Origin: Pelodera strongyloides
Taxonomy: Eukaryota > Nematoda > Chromadorea > Rhabditida > Rhabditidae
Assembly: GCA_036852015.1 (NCBI GenBank)
Contig: JAANDG010000200.1
Location: 62,001-126,000 of the forward strand
Length of the DNA: 64,000 nucleotides
Direction: 5' to 3'
A program made the translations under genes and the position numbers. The notes under the pieces were generated by a model. It made no database searches. It had not been told where the DNA came from and saw only the letters and a program-made list of their open reading frames with translations. Shown here in pieces: positions 24,301 to 33,559 of this stretch. Position 1 is the first letter of the stretch; each line of letters starts with the position of its first letter.

Positions 24301-27300
24301 AGTGCACACCCACACACATGATATAATTGCATAAATTATATTGGAAATTATTCGAAAAAATCCTAATCGTAATCATTGAAATTTGAAACATAAGCGCATA
24401 CTAATACTAATACTACATACATATGGGTGCTAGTGCTTTTTGTGGGACAGCACGACACAGACTACTCGTGCAGCTAAATAGCGATAAACGAAGGATACTA
24501 TTATCAGTAAACTACTATACCGTCAAAATAGCAGGTAAAATAAAAGCAAACCGAAAACCACGAATGAGAAAACCACTCACTTAGATTCCATTGCGTGACT
24601 CAACGCCTTCCAACACTCCAGTTGATCCCTGGTCAGAGGCTGCACCTAAAAGTAAACACTTGAGACAACTTACAGCTGACAATGGTTTTCCACATCTTAA
24701 AATGATTGAATCAATAGTCAATCAATTGAAAATCATGAAAATCACATCAAATGGTTTGTCAGACTACAACAACAACAACAGAATCCAGCCAATAATACAA
24801 CTGTTACAGGTTACAGCGACATCGCAGAGACTAGGTCGACAAATCAATATCTTAACATGTTACAGTATAAAAAAAAATGATTTTAAATCAGCGTACGAAG
24901 TGAAATATTAGAATTAAGTGGCACTCCGATTTCAAGCACCTACCTTAAATCCCTAACAATAAGACAAATGACGGGATTTTTGATGGAATATATAAGGGTT
25001 ATACGTGATGACCAAAAAGTGAAGAAAGTACAAGTTACGTTATAAAATGTACAAAAAGCTGACCTGCACAATGGATGGGGGGAAAAGTGGATCGGGCTCG
25101 TCCTCCTGCAGAGATGATGACCACGATGACGTCATTAGGAGGAACACCTGAAGGGGACTATTCAAATAAACAAAATGGATAAAAGCGTATAACTATCAAC
25201 AATAAAAGTGCACATGGCGAAAAACTTGCGGGAGCCAAGATCGAACCATCGAACACAGTATAATTTGGGTTTTCCATGTATGTCAAATTTAAAGGACGCT
25301 TCTGTCAAAACTACCGTATGCCCATTGCCTATTAACTCGCGATTGGTGGTAGCTCAAAAACACCATTGAATTCTCGTGTAATTTCCAAAGTACGGCACAC
25401 ATACATGTAAACCGCACCATAACTATCATAATAAACGTGGCGTACAGAGCCAGCACAGAACAAAAAGCGACTCAGGTCTCCTAATTAGACAAAAAAAGAA
25501 GACGGATAATAAAGAACGAAAAACGCACCTGGACATCCATTGATGTGATTTGTTGACTTGCACCTTTCTGTGCTGGAGCAGAGGGCAAAATTGAAGCCCA
25601 CGGGGCTGACAGCATAACTGAAATGAACCGCAACTTTTTAAAACAATCAATGTTTTCAATAACGAAACAAATAATAATTAATATATGACTTTCAGGCTTT
25701 CATAATAAAAATGCAATTGAAAAAAAATGTAAACAAAAAAACTCGAAATATTATTTTCCACACAAATAACAGTGCAACGAAGAGGCTAGATGTTTGTATC
25801 TTCAGAGTCATAACTCATACTTTCCAAAGACATTGATAATATAAACATTAAAAGAAAAAATCCAATACGAATAAATTAGTAACCTCCACCTGTCTGAATG
25901 GACGGCTCAAATTTCAACAGCCACGTGAGGCGACGGAGAAAATCACTCGAAGAATCCATGCCCCAGAGCTCTGAAATGAAGAAAACGTCACAATGAAAGG
26001 CAAGCATACGACTTACGGCATCATGACAAACACCGTGTCTTCGGTTTGATTAGTTTAGTACTATACTAAATCTACAATGAAACCAATAAATGGGGACACA
26101 TGGGAAATTGGGAAAGAAAAAGGAAAGCGGAAGCTGAACGCAAAGAATAAAACAATACAATAAGAACCAACCTGCCGCGCACTGTTGAATCATATCATCG
26201 GAAAGCGGTTTCTCAGTGTGGTTGCCTCTGAATAGTTCCAAAGGAACGGGGTCCTTCAGATTAGCCACCTGCCATACAGTCTCCGCGAGTTTTTGCTGAA
26301 AACTCGCTTTAATTTACTCCAAATATTCTTGAGCGGCGCACAAATATTCGCACCTAACATACGTCCATGTCAATAAGAATTTATCAATAAACTTGTGGTA
26401 GTAATAACTAACGTCAATATGAGAAAACTAACAATCAGTTTTCCAAAAAGGTTACTTGAACGTGTTCAGCTCTATTCCGACTTTGAAACACATCCTTTCT
26501 AAACACATTGCCAAATAATTCAACTGATAACAACAATACCTGTGATCGGAGCAAAATAGCCAGCTCGTCCTCGGTTCCATGAAGCGATAAGTTAACGCGC
26601 AATAAAGCACTCGCCTCCAACATTTCCATAGATGCAAGAGCCTAGAATTACAAACTTACAAAAACCATGATATAAAGAGAAGTATCTAGGGAAGTCATGA
26701 CATTTTTTGCATTTACTTACTGATCATAAAAATAATATATCGCAACAAAATAAAATATCACAAATTAAAAGTGGCACCGCGGGCTCTCGTATAATATTAT
26801 GCCATTTCCTGCGTCTGCGTAAGTTATTAATAAAAATTATTAAAAGAAAGAAATGTACTATGAGGAAAACACCAACCTTATACTGACCGGGTAGCCGAGT
26901 GAAAACTGGCTGCATATTAGTCAGAGCCATGGCACACAGGGCACAAGATGCGGTAACAATAGAGGAGTCGGGGAGATCTTTCTGGAATACAAATATAGAT
27001 GAATGCGACAAACAGGAAAAGTATGATATGAGACTCTTAGGGGTTCATGTCCATGTATGAAAACAAACGTAAGTTGAGAAGGGAAAAGGAAATAAATAAA
27101 TATTTAATACCTAAAATACGAAAACAAACTCGAAGCGAACCTTGATCTGTGTGGCCAACAAAATATCAGCAGATCGTCTGAAGAATAGACCAAGAGCACA
27201 AGACAGGACAACATCGGGAACACTGTCATTTTGCAGGATAGCATCGGCCAGTCTGAAAGTAAAGGGCATTATTAAAAGGAAAGAATGCTAAGAGAATGTG

Positions 27301-28043
27301 TCAACTAACTGGCGGTTTTTTTTTAACATTATTCTAGCAAAAAACGTGGTCGCCATGATGATATGATATTTATAATAGAAATACTTTACTCCGTGAATAT
27401 TATATTGAAGACTTTATCCCGAAGAATAAAACGCGATAGAAACTGTCTAATTGTAAGAGACAGAGAGTATATAAACTCGAAATCGTTCAAACTCACTTCT
27501 GTAAAAATCCTTGAGCTTTTTGAATGAGTGGCGGGGACGTCGCCAGACTACGTAGAATTTGCCCGTTCAAGCAGAGCACGAGAACACTCATGTTATCTTC
27601 ACCCAAATGAAGAACACTCTGGAAATGAGACGCATAAATTCAAGAAAATTCTACTGGATGATTTATAAAAACCACAGCAATATCAGTACACAATATTACA
27701 ATATATAAAAATATGGTTTGCCTGAGTTAGTATTTGCGCTTGCGCACATATGATTACGGATACTGCGTACACAATTTTGATTCCACGATACTATATACTG
27801 AATGCGTGATAGATTCAAATGAAGAAGCTTATCCAGTAGTACACTGGGGGAAGCGGGGAAGGCAAACTCACAGAGCTGACAGATAATCTGGCCCACTTAT
27901 ATTCACAGGTTGCCATAAAAACAACCGCCACTCACTAGTTGCTTGATTTTTGTCTCTGCCCAGGCCTCGTTCGAAAACTGCGAACAGAAAATATCCGTCG
28001 GTTCAGCATTTTCCTTGTCATCGTCTCTCCAAGGGAACGGCAT
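15334..28043 (-). CDS. Unrecognised protein: helical repeats, coiled coil, Q/S/P-rich tail
   Basis: I do not recognise this protein. Exons, 5' to 3': 28043-27936, 27895-27872, 27618-27497, 27252-27141, 26981-26877, 26641-26540, 26295-26172, 25970-25890, 25617-25529, 25147-25064, 24952-24944 (uncertain), 24645-24581, 24150-24055, 23657-23571, 23358-23265, 23055-22944, 22825-22767, 22546-22469, 22237-22124, 21928-21879, 21470-21395, 20867-20784, 20334-20227, 19645-19538, 19414-19371, 19040-19029, 18046-17964, 17515-17453, 17282-17217, 16717-16580, 16287-16027, 15455-15334. Phase holds throughout, giving about 959 residues. Residues 1 to about 500 are Leu/Ala-rich helices, ARM/HEAT-like (VVLSCALGLFFRRSADIL, IVTASCALCAMALTNM). 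A Ser/Pro-rich linker, a coiled coil (YLHMLEQLQSKLKIECAENL to SLQER) and a Gln/Ser/Pro/Ala tail follow. The end carries CAHPGETGFCGGC and a strongly acidic helix. No signal peptide or membrane segment is seen, so it is probably a cytosolic or nuclear scaffold. The first ATG directly follows an acceptor (catttcag), compatible with trans-splicing. Confidence 0.8.
18487..18657. repeat. 171-bp near-perfect hairpin element, copy 2
   Basis: Same length, ends and centre as the element at 2767-2937 and nearly identical in sequence. It sits in an intron of the minus-strand gene (between exons 19040 and 18046), flanked by TTAA. Confidence 0.9.
18769..18952. repeat. TTAA MITE family A copy
   Basis: TTAA-AGCAAAATATCGGTCGG to CCGACCGGTATTTCGCT-TTAA. 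It lies about 110 bases from the hairpin element at 18487, in the same intron. Confidence 0.88.
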
Positions 28044-28407
28044 CTGAAATGCGAAAATGTAGAACACTGCAGAAAGAAAATAAAATAGAAGGAAAAATGG
28101 ACGAAAACAAATAAAGTGGAAGAGCAAACAAACAGCGTATTCTATATCAGTGAGCCGTATGATTTCATCAGGCCGAGTTTATCGACATGGATCGTCTGGA
28201 TATCACGAATCAATGATACGCTCGAAAATGCAAAGCTGTCAAGTTCATTAATAATATATATGAATACTTTATTCAGTGTACACCGAAGTAAAGCGGAAGA
28301 CAAAAAAAACGACAACAAAGCTATAACAACAATGCGAAATATGTACAACAATGGAATGAAGGTACATGTGAATAACTAAGGGTGAATGTTTCTATTTGCT
28401 CGCTCGA

Positions 28408-29104
28408 TTAGATCTCGTCAATGCGGGTTTTAAACGAATCAACGGAACTCGAAAGAACAATACTATCAGGAAGTAGGTTCCACAAACGAGTGGCCCTGTG
28501 CTTAAACGAGAACAGAGATTGGGTAAGTTTAACAGAATCCTGAATAAGAGTTAAAGAGTTACCATTTCGACGTGGTTCTGTGATTCACCTGAAATGTTTG
28601 CCAAAACCGGATGTGCATTATAACCTCGGACAATTTTGAAACATTCAATGAGATCGAACAAAATTCTACGATGATGGAGAGATTTGAGACCAAAAACAAC
28701 AAGACGTTCAGAATAGGAAAACGAGTTATAATAGTCATTGTCATTCTAATTCTACGAAGCACACGTTTAGTAAAACGCCGCTGTACCTTTTCAATAGCGT
28801 CATCTCACTTTTCAGGTACGGCGACCAAACTTGCATACTCAAGCAGGGGCCTACAATAAGTAACATAAGTAAGCTTTACGATAAACATCAATGCTATGAT
28901 GACAAATGGAGCGAAGTATACGATTTGCACAACAAGAAGAAGTACTAATTCTTTGCTTAATATGCCTTAAAACATAAATCCGGGGAAAACAAAACACCAA
29001 GATCACGAACGACATCAGTTACTGGTGGAATGAGGGTATTATTTAAACGAAGAGGAAAAGAGTGGTGGGTCTTAGTAGTCACAGAAAAATGTTGACACTT
29101 TGGC
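28408..29104 (-). mobile_element. Relic of a LINE reverse transcriptase C-terminus
   Basis: Read on the minus strand, pieces of three frames give the typical end of a jockey/CR1-type non-LTR reverse transcriptase: a segment with VVRDLGVLFSPDLCF, then HIKQRISTSSCCANRILRSI, RPLLEYASLV, WSPYLKSEMTLLKRY, ERLVVFGLKSLHHRRILFDL, and last RATRLWNLLPDSIVLSS to the stop at 28408-28410. Frame changes and stops break it, and the polymerase core (the YADD region) is absent, so it is 5'-truncated and dead. The family assignment rests on these motifs and their order. Confidence 0.85.
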
Positions 29105-29362
29105 TCAGAAATGGAACCAACGGTCCTGTTTGTGGTAACATCGACACGTTATACTGGTCTGGTTTTTGTCAACCTTGTTACTGATATGCTTTAATATAGA
29201 AAAACATTCACAAAATAGAACACAATTAACTAAAAACACAACTTTCGAAAGATTTTGGCGGCTCGGCCGGTCAAATAAAGGCGACAACTCGGACGGGCGG
29301 AGCCGAAAATTCCGGAAAATTGCGCGTTGATTGCCTGTTTCCTTTTTTGTTTGAAAAAAATG

Positions 29363-29608
29363 CCTGTCCATGTTCGAGTCAATGTAAATGACATGGTCCC
29401 GAAGTAATTTTGCATCCAGTACGGTCCAGTACGGATATTTCAAAATAGTACGGATCTATTTCAAATAGCACGGTCTGATATACTTTCACCGCAGGGGACC
29501 ATGTCAAATGCATTATTCGCATGGGCTACGGTAGACATTTGACATCCGTTTAAAATGGCCTGAACGTGGACAGAAGTTAGTCATTTTCGCAAACTCAATC
29601 ATGGACAG
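29363..29608. repeat. Degenerate relative of the 4336-4646 element
   Basis: Shares CTGTCCATGTTCGAGTCAATG, 'acatggtcccg', the 'caaatagcacgg' block and CCTGAACGTGGACAG with the 311-bp element. Its outer TGGGGTTTCC termini are lost. Confidence 0.75.
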
Positions 29609-29722
29609 ACCAGTTGAAACTACACAAATTTTTCCATAATTTTACATATTAAATATTCATGTTTAGTGCAAAAGTGCGGTAGTATTGACAGAAACGCAAT
29701 TGGCATACAAGCTATGATCATC

Positions 29723-29822
29723 ATGGGGTTTGCAAGTCACCGATTTTACTTGCAAATATCGAAAAAATACCGTATCTTAGCACTACACGAGAATATCAGA
29801 ATGGCATACTTGCAAACCCCAT
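29723..29822. repeat. 100-bp MITE of the TGGGGTTTGC group
   Basis: ATGGGGTTTGCAAGT at the left, ACTTGCAAACCCCAT at the right, with 'accgta' and 'cactacacgagaatatc' inside. A longer relative is at 62512-62778. Confidence 0.8.
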
Positions 29823-30282
29823 CACGGAGGTGATTGTGCAATTGTTACAGTATCTACAATAGATTATGAGATGTCCTTGTGTAAGGGATATGTTCAGCTT
29901 CTTTCTATCAATATCAACTTTTATCACAATCAGCTGTTTACTCTCTGGGTCTCTACAGCATGACAGTTGTCGCGGCGCTCTCTCTCTATCCATGACGCGC
30001 TGCGGCCCAACTAACAAGTCAGTGTGCCCATGTCGTTGCTAACACCAAGACGACAATAAATGATGTGTTCGTATTTAATAATATTCATGAACACAACAAA
30101 ATCACAACAACACAATAATACTAAATTATGGGCACGTGCAAACCCATAATTTAGACTGGGATTCTCAGGAAAACACCGCTTTGGTACGAAGGAAATGTTT
30201 CCCGGTTGCGTTTTAATTGCCTGGGGAAAAACAACATACTCAGCTATGTCTGTCTGTTGTCCTCTCACTTTGGCACTATCTC

Positions 30283-30426
30283 TTAAAGGGATCGGCTCAC
30301 CTCAAATCTGTGCGTTTCCATCTCGAACCGAACAATTTTCACATATCCATTTTCACCTAATATCTCGTGAGTATTGAAACACTACTACGAACAAAAAAAA
30401 CAGACACGATTTGAGGTGAGCCCTTA
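30283..30426. repeat. TTAA element, AGGGATCGG family, copy 1
   Basis: TTAA-AGGGATCGGCTCACCTCAAAT at the left and ATTTGAGGTGAGCCCTTA at the right. The right end has lost the 'cgatc' bases present in the intact copy at 39350-39583. Confidence 0.8.
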
Positions 30427-30593
30427 CTCCAACGCACCTTTCACTGTTTCTGTCGGGCTTTTCACCTCCCCGAAGAAGCGCGTCTCTCGGGGCAGAACTA
30501 CTCCGTATATTAAAGTCTGTCAATGAGCATTTGCAGCTGGGAAAAAAAAATTACCGTATTTTGGAACCATACGAGAATATAAAAGATAACGTA

Positions 30594-30690
30594 AAGATAA
30601 AGTGTACCGGGTTATATCAACCGAATCCGCAGAAACGGTGCAATGGGGTCCGGTTCATTTCTGAAGCCCGACGAATTGGTCTTTAAAGGA
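30594..30690. repeat. Dispersed repeat shared with 13256-13352
   Basis: Second copy of the repeat with the conserved block 'atcaaccgaatccgcag'. It lies between a TTAA element and an inverted repeat (30750-30945). Confidence 0.75.
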
Positions 30691-30749
30691 GGAGGCTCAC
30701 GAGAATGAAGTGCTCAAATGGTTTCCTTTTATCGAAATGATGGTAATGA

Positions 30750-30945
30750 AAGCATTTTATCAAAGCAAAAGCTTTTAATTGATGGACTAAATCATATACA
30801 AAGCAAAAGCTTTTAATTCTAAATCATGCCAGCGCAAAATGCTAAATTTGCATACTACTATCAACTATTTACTACGATCCAAAATTTTTATAGACTTCAT
30901 AGTTTTACTCCTTCCAATTAAAAGCTTTTGCTTTGTAAAGCATGT
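30750..30945. repeat. Inverted repeat with AAGCAAAAGCTTTTAATT arms
   Basis: Two direct copies of 'caaagcaaaagcttttaatt' on the left face the complement 'aattaaaagcttttgctttg' at about 30919-30938. It looks like a decayed MITE with a duplicated left end. Confidence 0.6.
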
Positions 30946-30957
30946 CTTTCGGAATTT

Positions 30958-31127
30958 AATACCATCGTCTGTGGAGGGAGTTCCGGAGGCCTCCGGAAGC
31001 CGATTTATCTCCCCCGGACCCAGCTACCAACTTTTACACCTTTGGCGAGGTGAGAGGGTTCCGGGCCGGACTCGAACCAGCGACCGGTGGCGTGGAACAA
31101 GGCGCTTACCACTGCGCCACGCCCCCC
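30958..31127 (-). mobile_element. tRNA-derived SINE
   Basis: On the minus strand the element starts GGGGGGCGTGGCGCAGTGGT, an RNA polymerase III A box, and about 35 bases on has GGTTCGAGTCC, a perfect B box. The D arm (GCGC/GCGC) and T arm can fold, but the anticodon and acceptor stems do not, so it is not a working tRNA. A non-tRNA body follows to about 30958. This layout is typical of a SINE. It ends about 230 bases before the candidate 5' exon of the ATF4-type gene. Confidence 0.7.
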
Positions 31128-31356
31128 ATATACGAGAATATATATTTTTTAATTTTTGATATAATATATGCAGGTTTCGTGCAGGAATACTAAATGCTTA
31201 TGAAAAGAATGTGGAATCGCTGCGTAAAACTGCAAGTACAATTGAAAAAAGTACTTTGCTTATAATTATTGTATAACAAAAATGCAGCCTGTTTTCGTAC
31301 TTTGTACTATCGCGTAGGCTTTAGCTCGACGCCGGTTTCTCACAAGAAAAATTCGA

Positions 31357-31943
31357 ATGACTTGCTACACTATGTGGCGTGATAGGCGGCAAGTATGTCT
31401 CGAAACGCTTTCCCTGTTTAAGTATTAGAACTACAGTAATCGGTTAGATAAAATTGAGCAACGTTGCATCATCATTCATTCATTTTGGACTCGGTTCCAA
31501 ACCCCCTTGTAGATTAAATTTTGTTAGATATTGGCGAAAAATGCATTTCGCTAATTTCTAATAAAATCTTTTTCTGCAGGACAGAGAACTCATCAAGCAA
31601 CTTTCGGTAAGCCGCTTTCTGGTTATTATAGTAAAATTTCCAATTTTAGGGCCACTGATTAAACCACTTAAAATAGTTCCAGCTAGCGGGTTTCGATGTT
31701 AACATCTGGTCATGTGTTAGGCTTTGTCAGTTCCTACTAGTGCATTCACTTGATAGTCTTTCCTTGATAGTGTTCAAGCTTCATCACTACGTTCCTGTAA
31801 ACGTTTCTGTTTAGACCATGTCGGCCTTCAACAATGATGTGTACGAGCCTTTACGGCCTTGGTTCCCAAAATCTTTACACAATGAGGAACCCAACTGGAA
31901 TGATGTTTTCGAAGCCCGGCCCACGGGGCCGAGGCGCTTATGA
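31357..31943 (+). promoter_or_regulatory. Upstream ORF overlapping the ATF4 start
   Basis: An ORF in another frame covers the region before and across the start of the bZIP gene. Its last exon (31815-31943) has ATG at 31818 in the context ACCATGT and encodes 41 residues ending at TGA 31941-31943. Two upstream exons can extend it in frame: 31357-31392 (ATGs at 31357 and 31372, donor CAA|GTATGT) and 31580-31606 (27 bases, AG/GT flanked). That gives 58 residues from 31372 or 63 from 31357. The peptide ends inside the bZIP coding exon, shifted by one base. Known ATF4 mRNAs use such an overlapping upstream ORF to repress translation until eIF2-alpha is phosphorylated; the human one is 59 codons long. 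A preceding short uORF1 is not visible. Confidence 0.7.
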
Positions 31944-33559
31944 GACCGCCGCGAAGGGCTCTCTAATCACTGATCATGTGGAGTATTGCAGACTCCGCAG
32001 GGAGTAAGTTTTACTATTTTGAATACGCTTTGTACAGTATAAACTCTTCAACCGCATGAGCGTAGTTCCGTATGTCCCCTTTCGGTAAATTGACTGATTA
32101 CAATTGCGAGACTCAATCTGCTATTTCAGATCCGCTTGTGACCCTTTTCTTGGAATCCCCTCTGAAGAGAATTATTTATTAAATGAACCATTCGCGATTA
32201 CCGATGAAGACACAACTTGGCTGGAGAATTTCACGGATATTTCCAAGTTCACGGTTTGTACAGTTTCTTTTCTCACTAGTTATATTACATGAATTCCAAC
32301 GCACCCAACCATCGTTCCTAGGCTCAACTAAGCGTTTGAAGCCCAAATGCAACGTCGCATTGTCCATGCGCTCTTGTGGGGAACATATAGCCTAGATCTG
32401 CATATCATTCCAAGTCCAACAAAGTGATACTAATTTTAACTTGTTCAGGATACGCGTGGTGAATGCCACGTTGACGAGGCTGTCGAATATGTTGCCTCGG
32501 AGGTCAATTGGGATATATGGACCCGATTCCTCGACGATGAACCCGTAGCTATTTCCGAACCTCTTGTTGGTACGATCTTTCGTGACCAATAAAGCTTTTG
32601 GAATTGTTTCATTTGATTGCATATGCCGGAATTCCGTTTTGGATATCTGTATTTTTACTATATCGTTTGAATTTTTGCTTGGATCCCGTATTATATTTTT
32701 ATGAAAGTGTTTTTCAAGATTCTGGTGGTTGCACGCCAAACTCATCTTGTGGATCCGGCGACGAGTATACTCCTAATTTTGAACTCTCAAGTCACTGTGT
32801 CCCACCATCGCGCCAGTCAAATGTAGAGGTAAGCAAACTAATGGATTTGTATTTAATGATGGTCTTGGACGTTGTCTCGACGTACTGGTCTAGTAATATA
32901 TAAATACACGTTTTGAAGTATCATTGTTTTAATATAATATATTTAAGTTTGGTTGGTCTTGCCCTAGAAAAAACTTGACTTATCGGTATTTATGTAGAAC
33001 ATTTTAGGTAATGTTGATGCCAACGACACCCGTGTTGTTGGATTTGAAAGAGGAATACATCCAGGAATGTTTCAAGGACGAAAAGCCTTTGCCTTTCGTT
33101 CCCATCTACGAGGAAAAGCCTATACCTCCACCTCCCGCTGAACCATGTTCTCCACGTCCGATTGTTATGAAGACTACCAACCATACGCGATACAGCCCAC
33201 TTAGCGTTCGCCCTGAGTCTAAGCAGAAAAAGGTACATTTTTAGTGGTTTGAGACGCTCTTTGAGACGTCTTTGAGACGATAGCCTTTAGCATATGAGCC
33301 GGCGAACTAACCAGTGATATTCATCCGCTTTATTTAGAAACGTGCGGCGCGAGAAGAAGCAGCGCATAGACGACGAGAACTCAACCGTGATGCGGCTCTT
33401 CGCTATCGTGAGCGAAAACGACTTGAGCGAATTGCCATGCAAAGTGAGGCTGCCGAGTTGGAGAAGAGGGGAGCCTGGCTTCGGTCTCGGGAGCAATTTT
33501 TACGCAAAGAGGTCGTTCGTATGCGAGCTCACTTGCGTGACCTGGGTGCGCCCGCTTAA
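31834..33559 (+). CDS. ATF4-type bZIP transcription factor
   Basis: Stress-response transcription factor that binds DNA as a dimer in the nucleus. Exons: 31834-32003, 32130-32253, 32449-32569, 32719-32828, 33008-33232, 33338-33559 (TAA), all in phase. The length is 323 residues from the first in-frame ATG (31834), or 300 from the ATG at 31903. The N-terminal half is acidic with aromatic residues, as expected of an activation domain (DEDTTWLENFTDIS; VNWDIWTRFLDDEP). Residues 139-144 (DSGGCT) match the DSGxxS/T degron by which beta-TrCP controls ATF4, and the Asp codon is split by an intron. A proline-rich segment (KPIPPPPAEPCSPRP) precedes the bZIP in the last exon, whose basic region NRDAALRYRERKR closely follows the ATF4 signature NxxAAxRYRxKKR, followed by a short zipper with spaced Leu/Val. 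ATF4/ATF5 is the best call; another CREB-class bZIP is less likely. The exact start is uncertain. Regulation is probably through the overlapping upstream ORF. Confidence 0.85.

Larger units (their letters stand above)
28044..31356. other. Divergent intergenic region
   Basis: Separates the start of the minus-strand gene (28043) from the ATF4-type gene. It contains the LINE relic, four MITE-like elements, a shared dispersed repeat and a tRNA-headed SINE, listed separately. The promoters of both genes should lie here. I see no clear TATA box or factor site. Confidence 0.6.

Noticed and set aside
28116..28379. Plus-strand frame between the unrecognised gene and the LINE relic
   Set aside because: Low-complexity codons, no splice signals in phase, no family resemblance.
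31056..31127. Intact tRNA gene on the minus strand
   Set aside because: A and B boxes are present, but the acceptor and anticodon stems do not pair. A SINE head is the better explanation.
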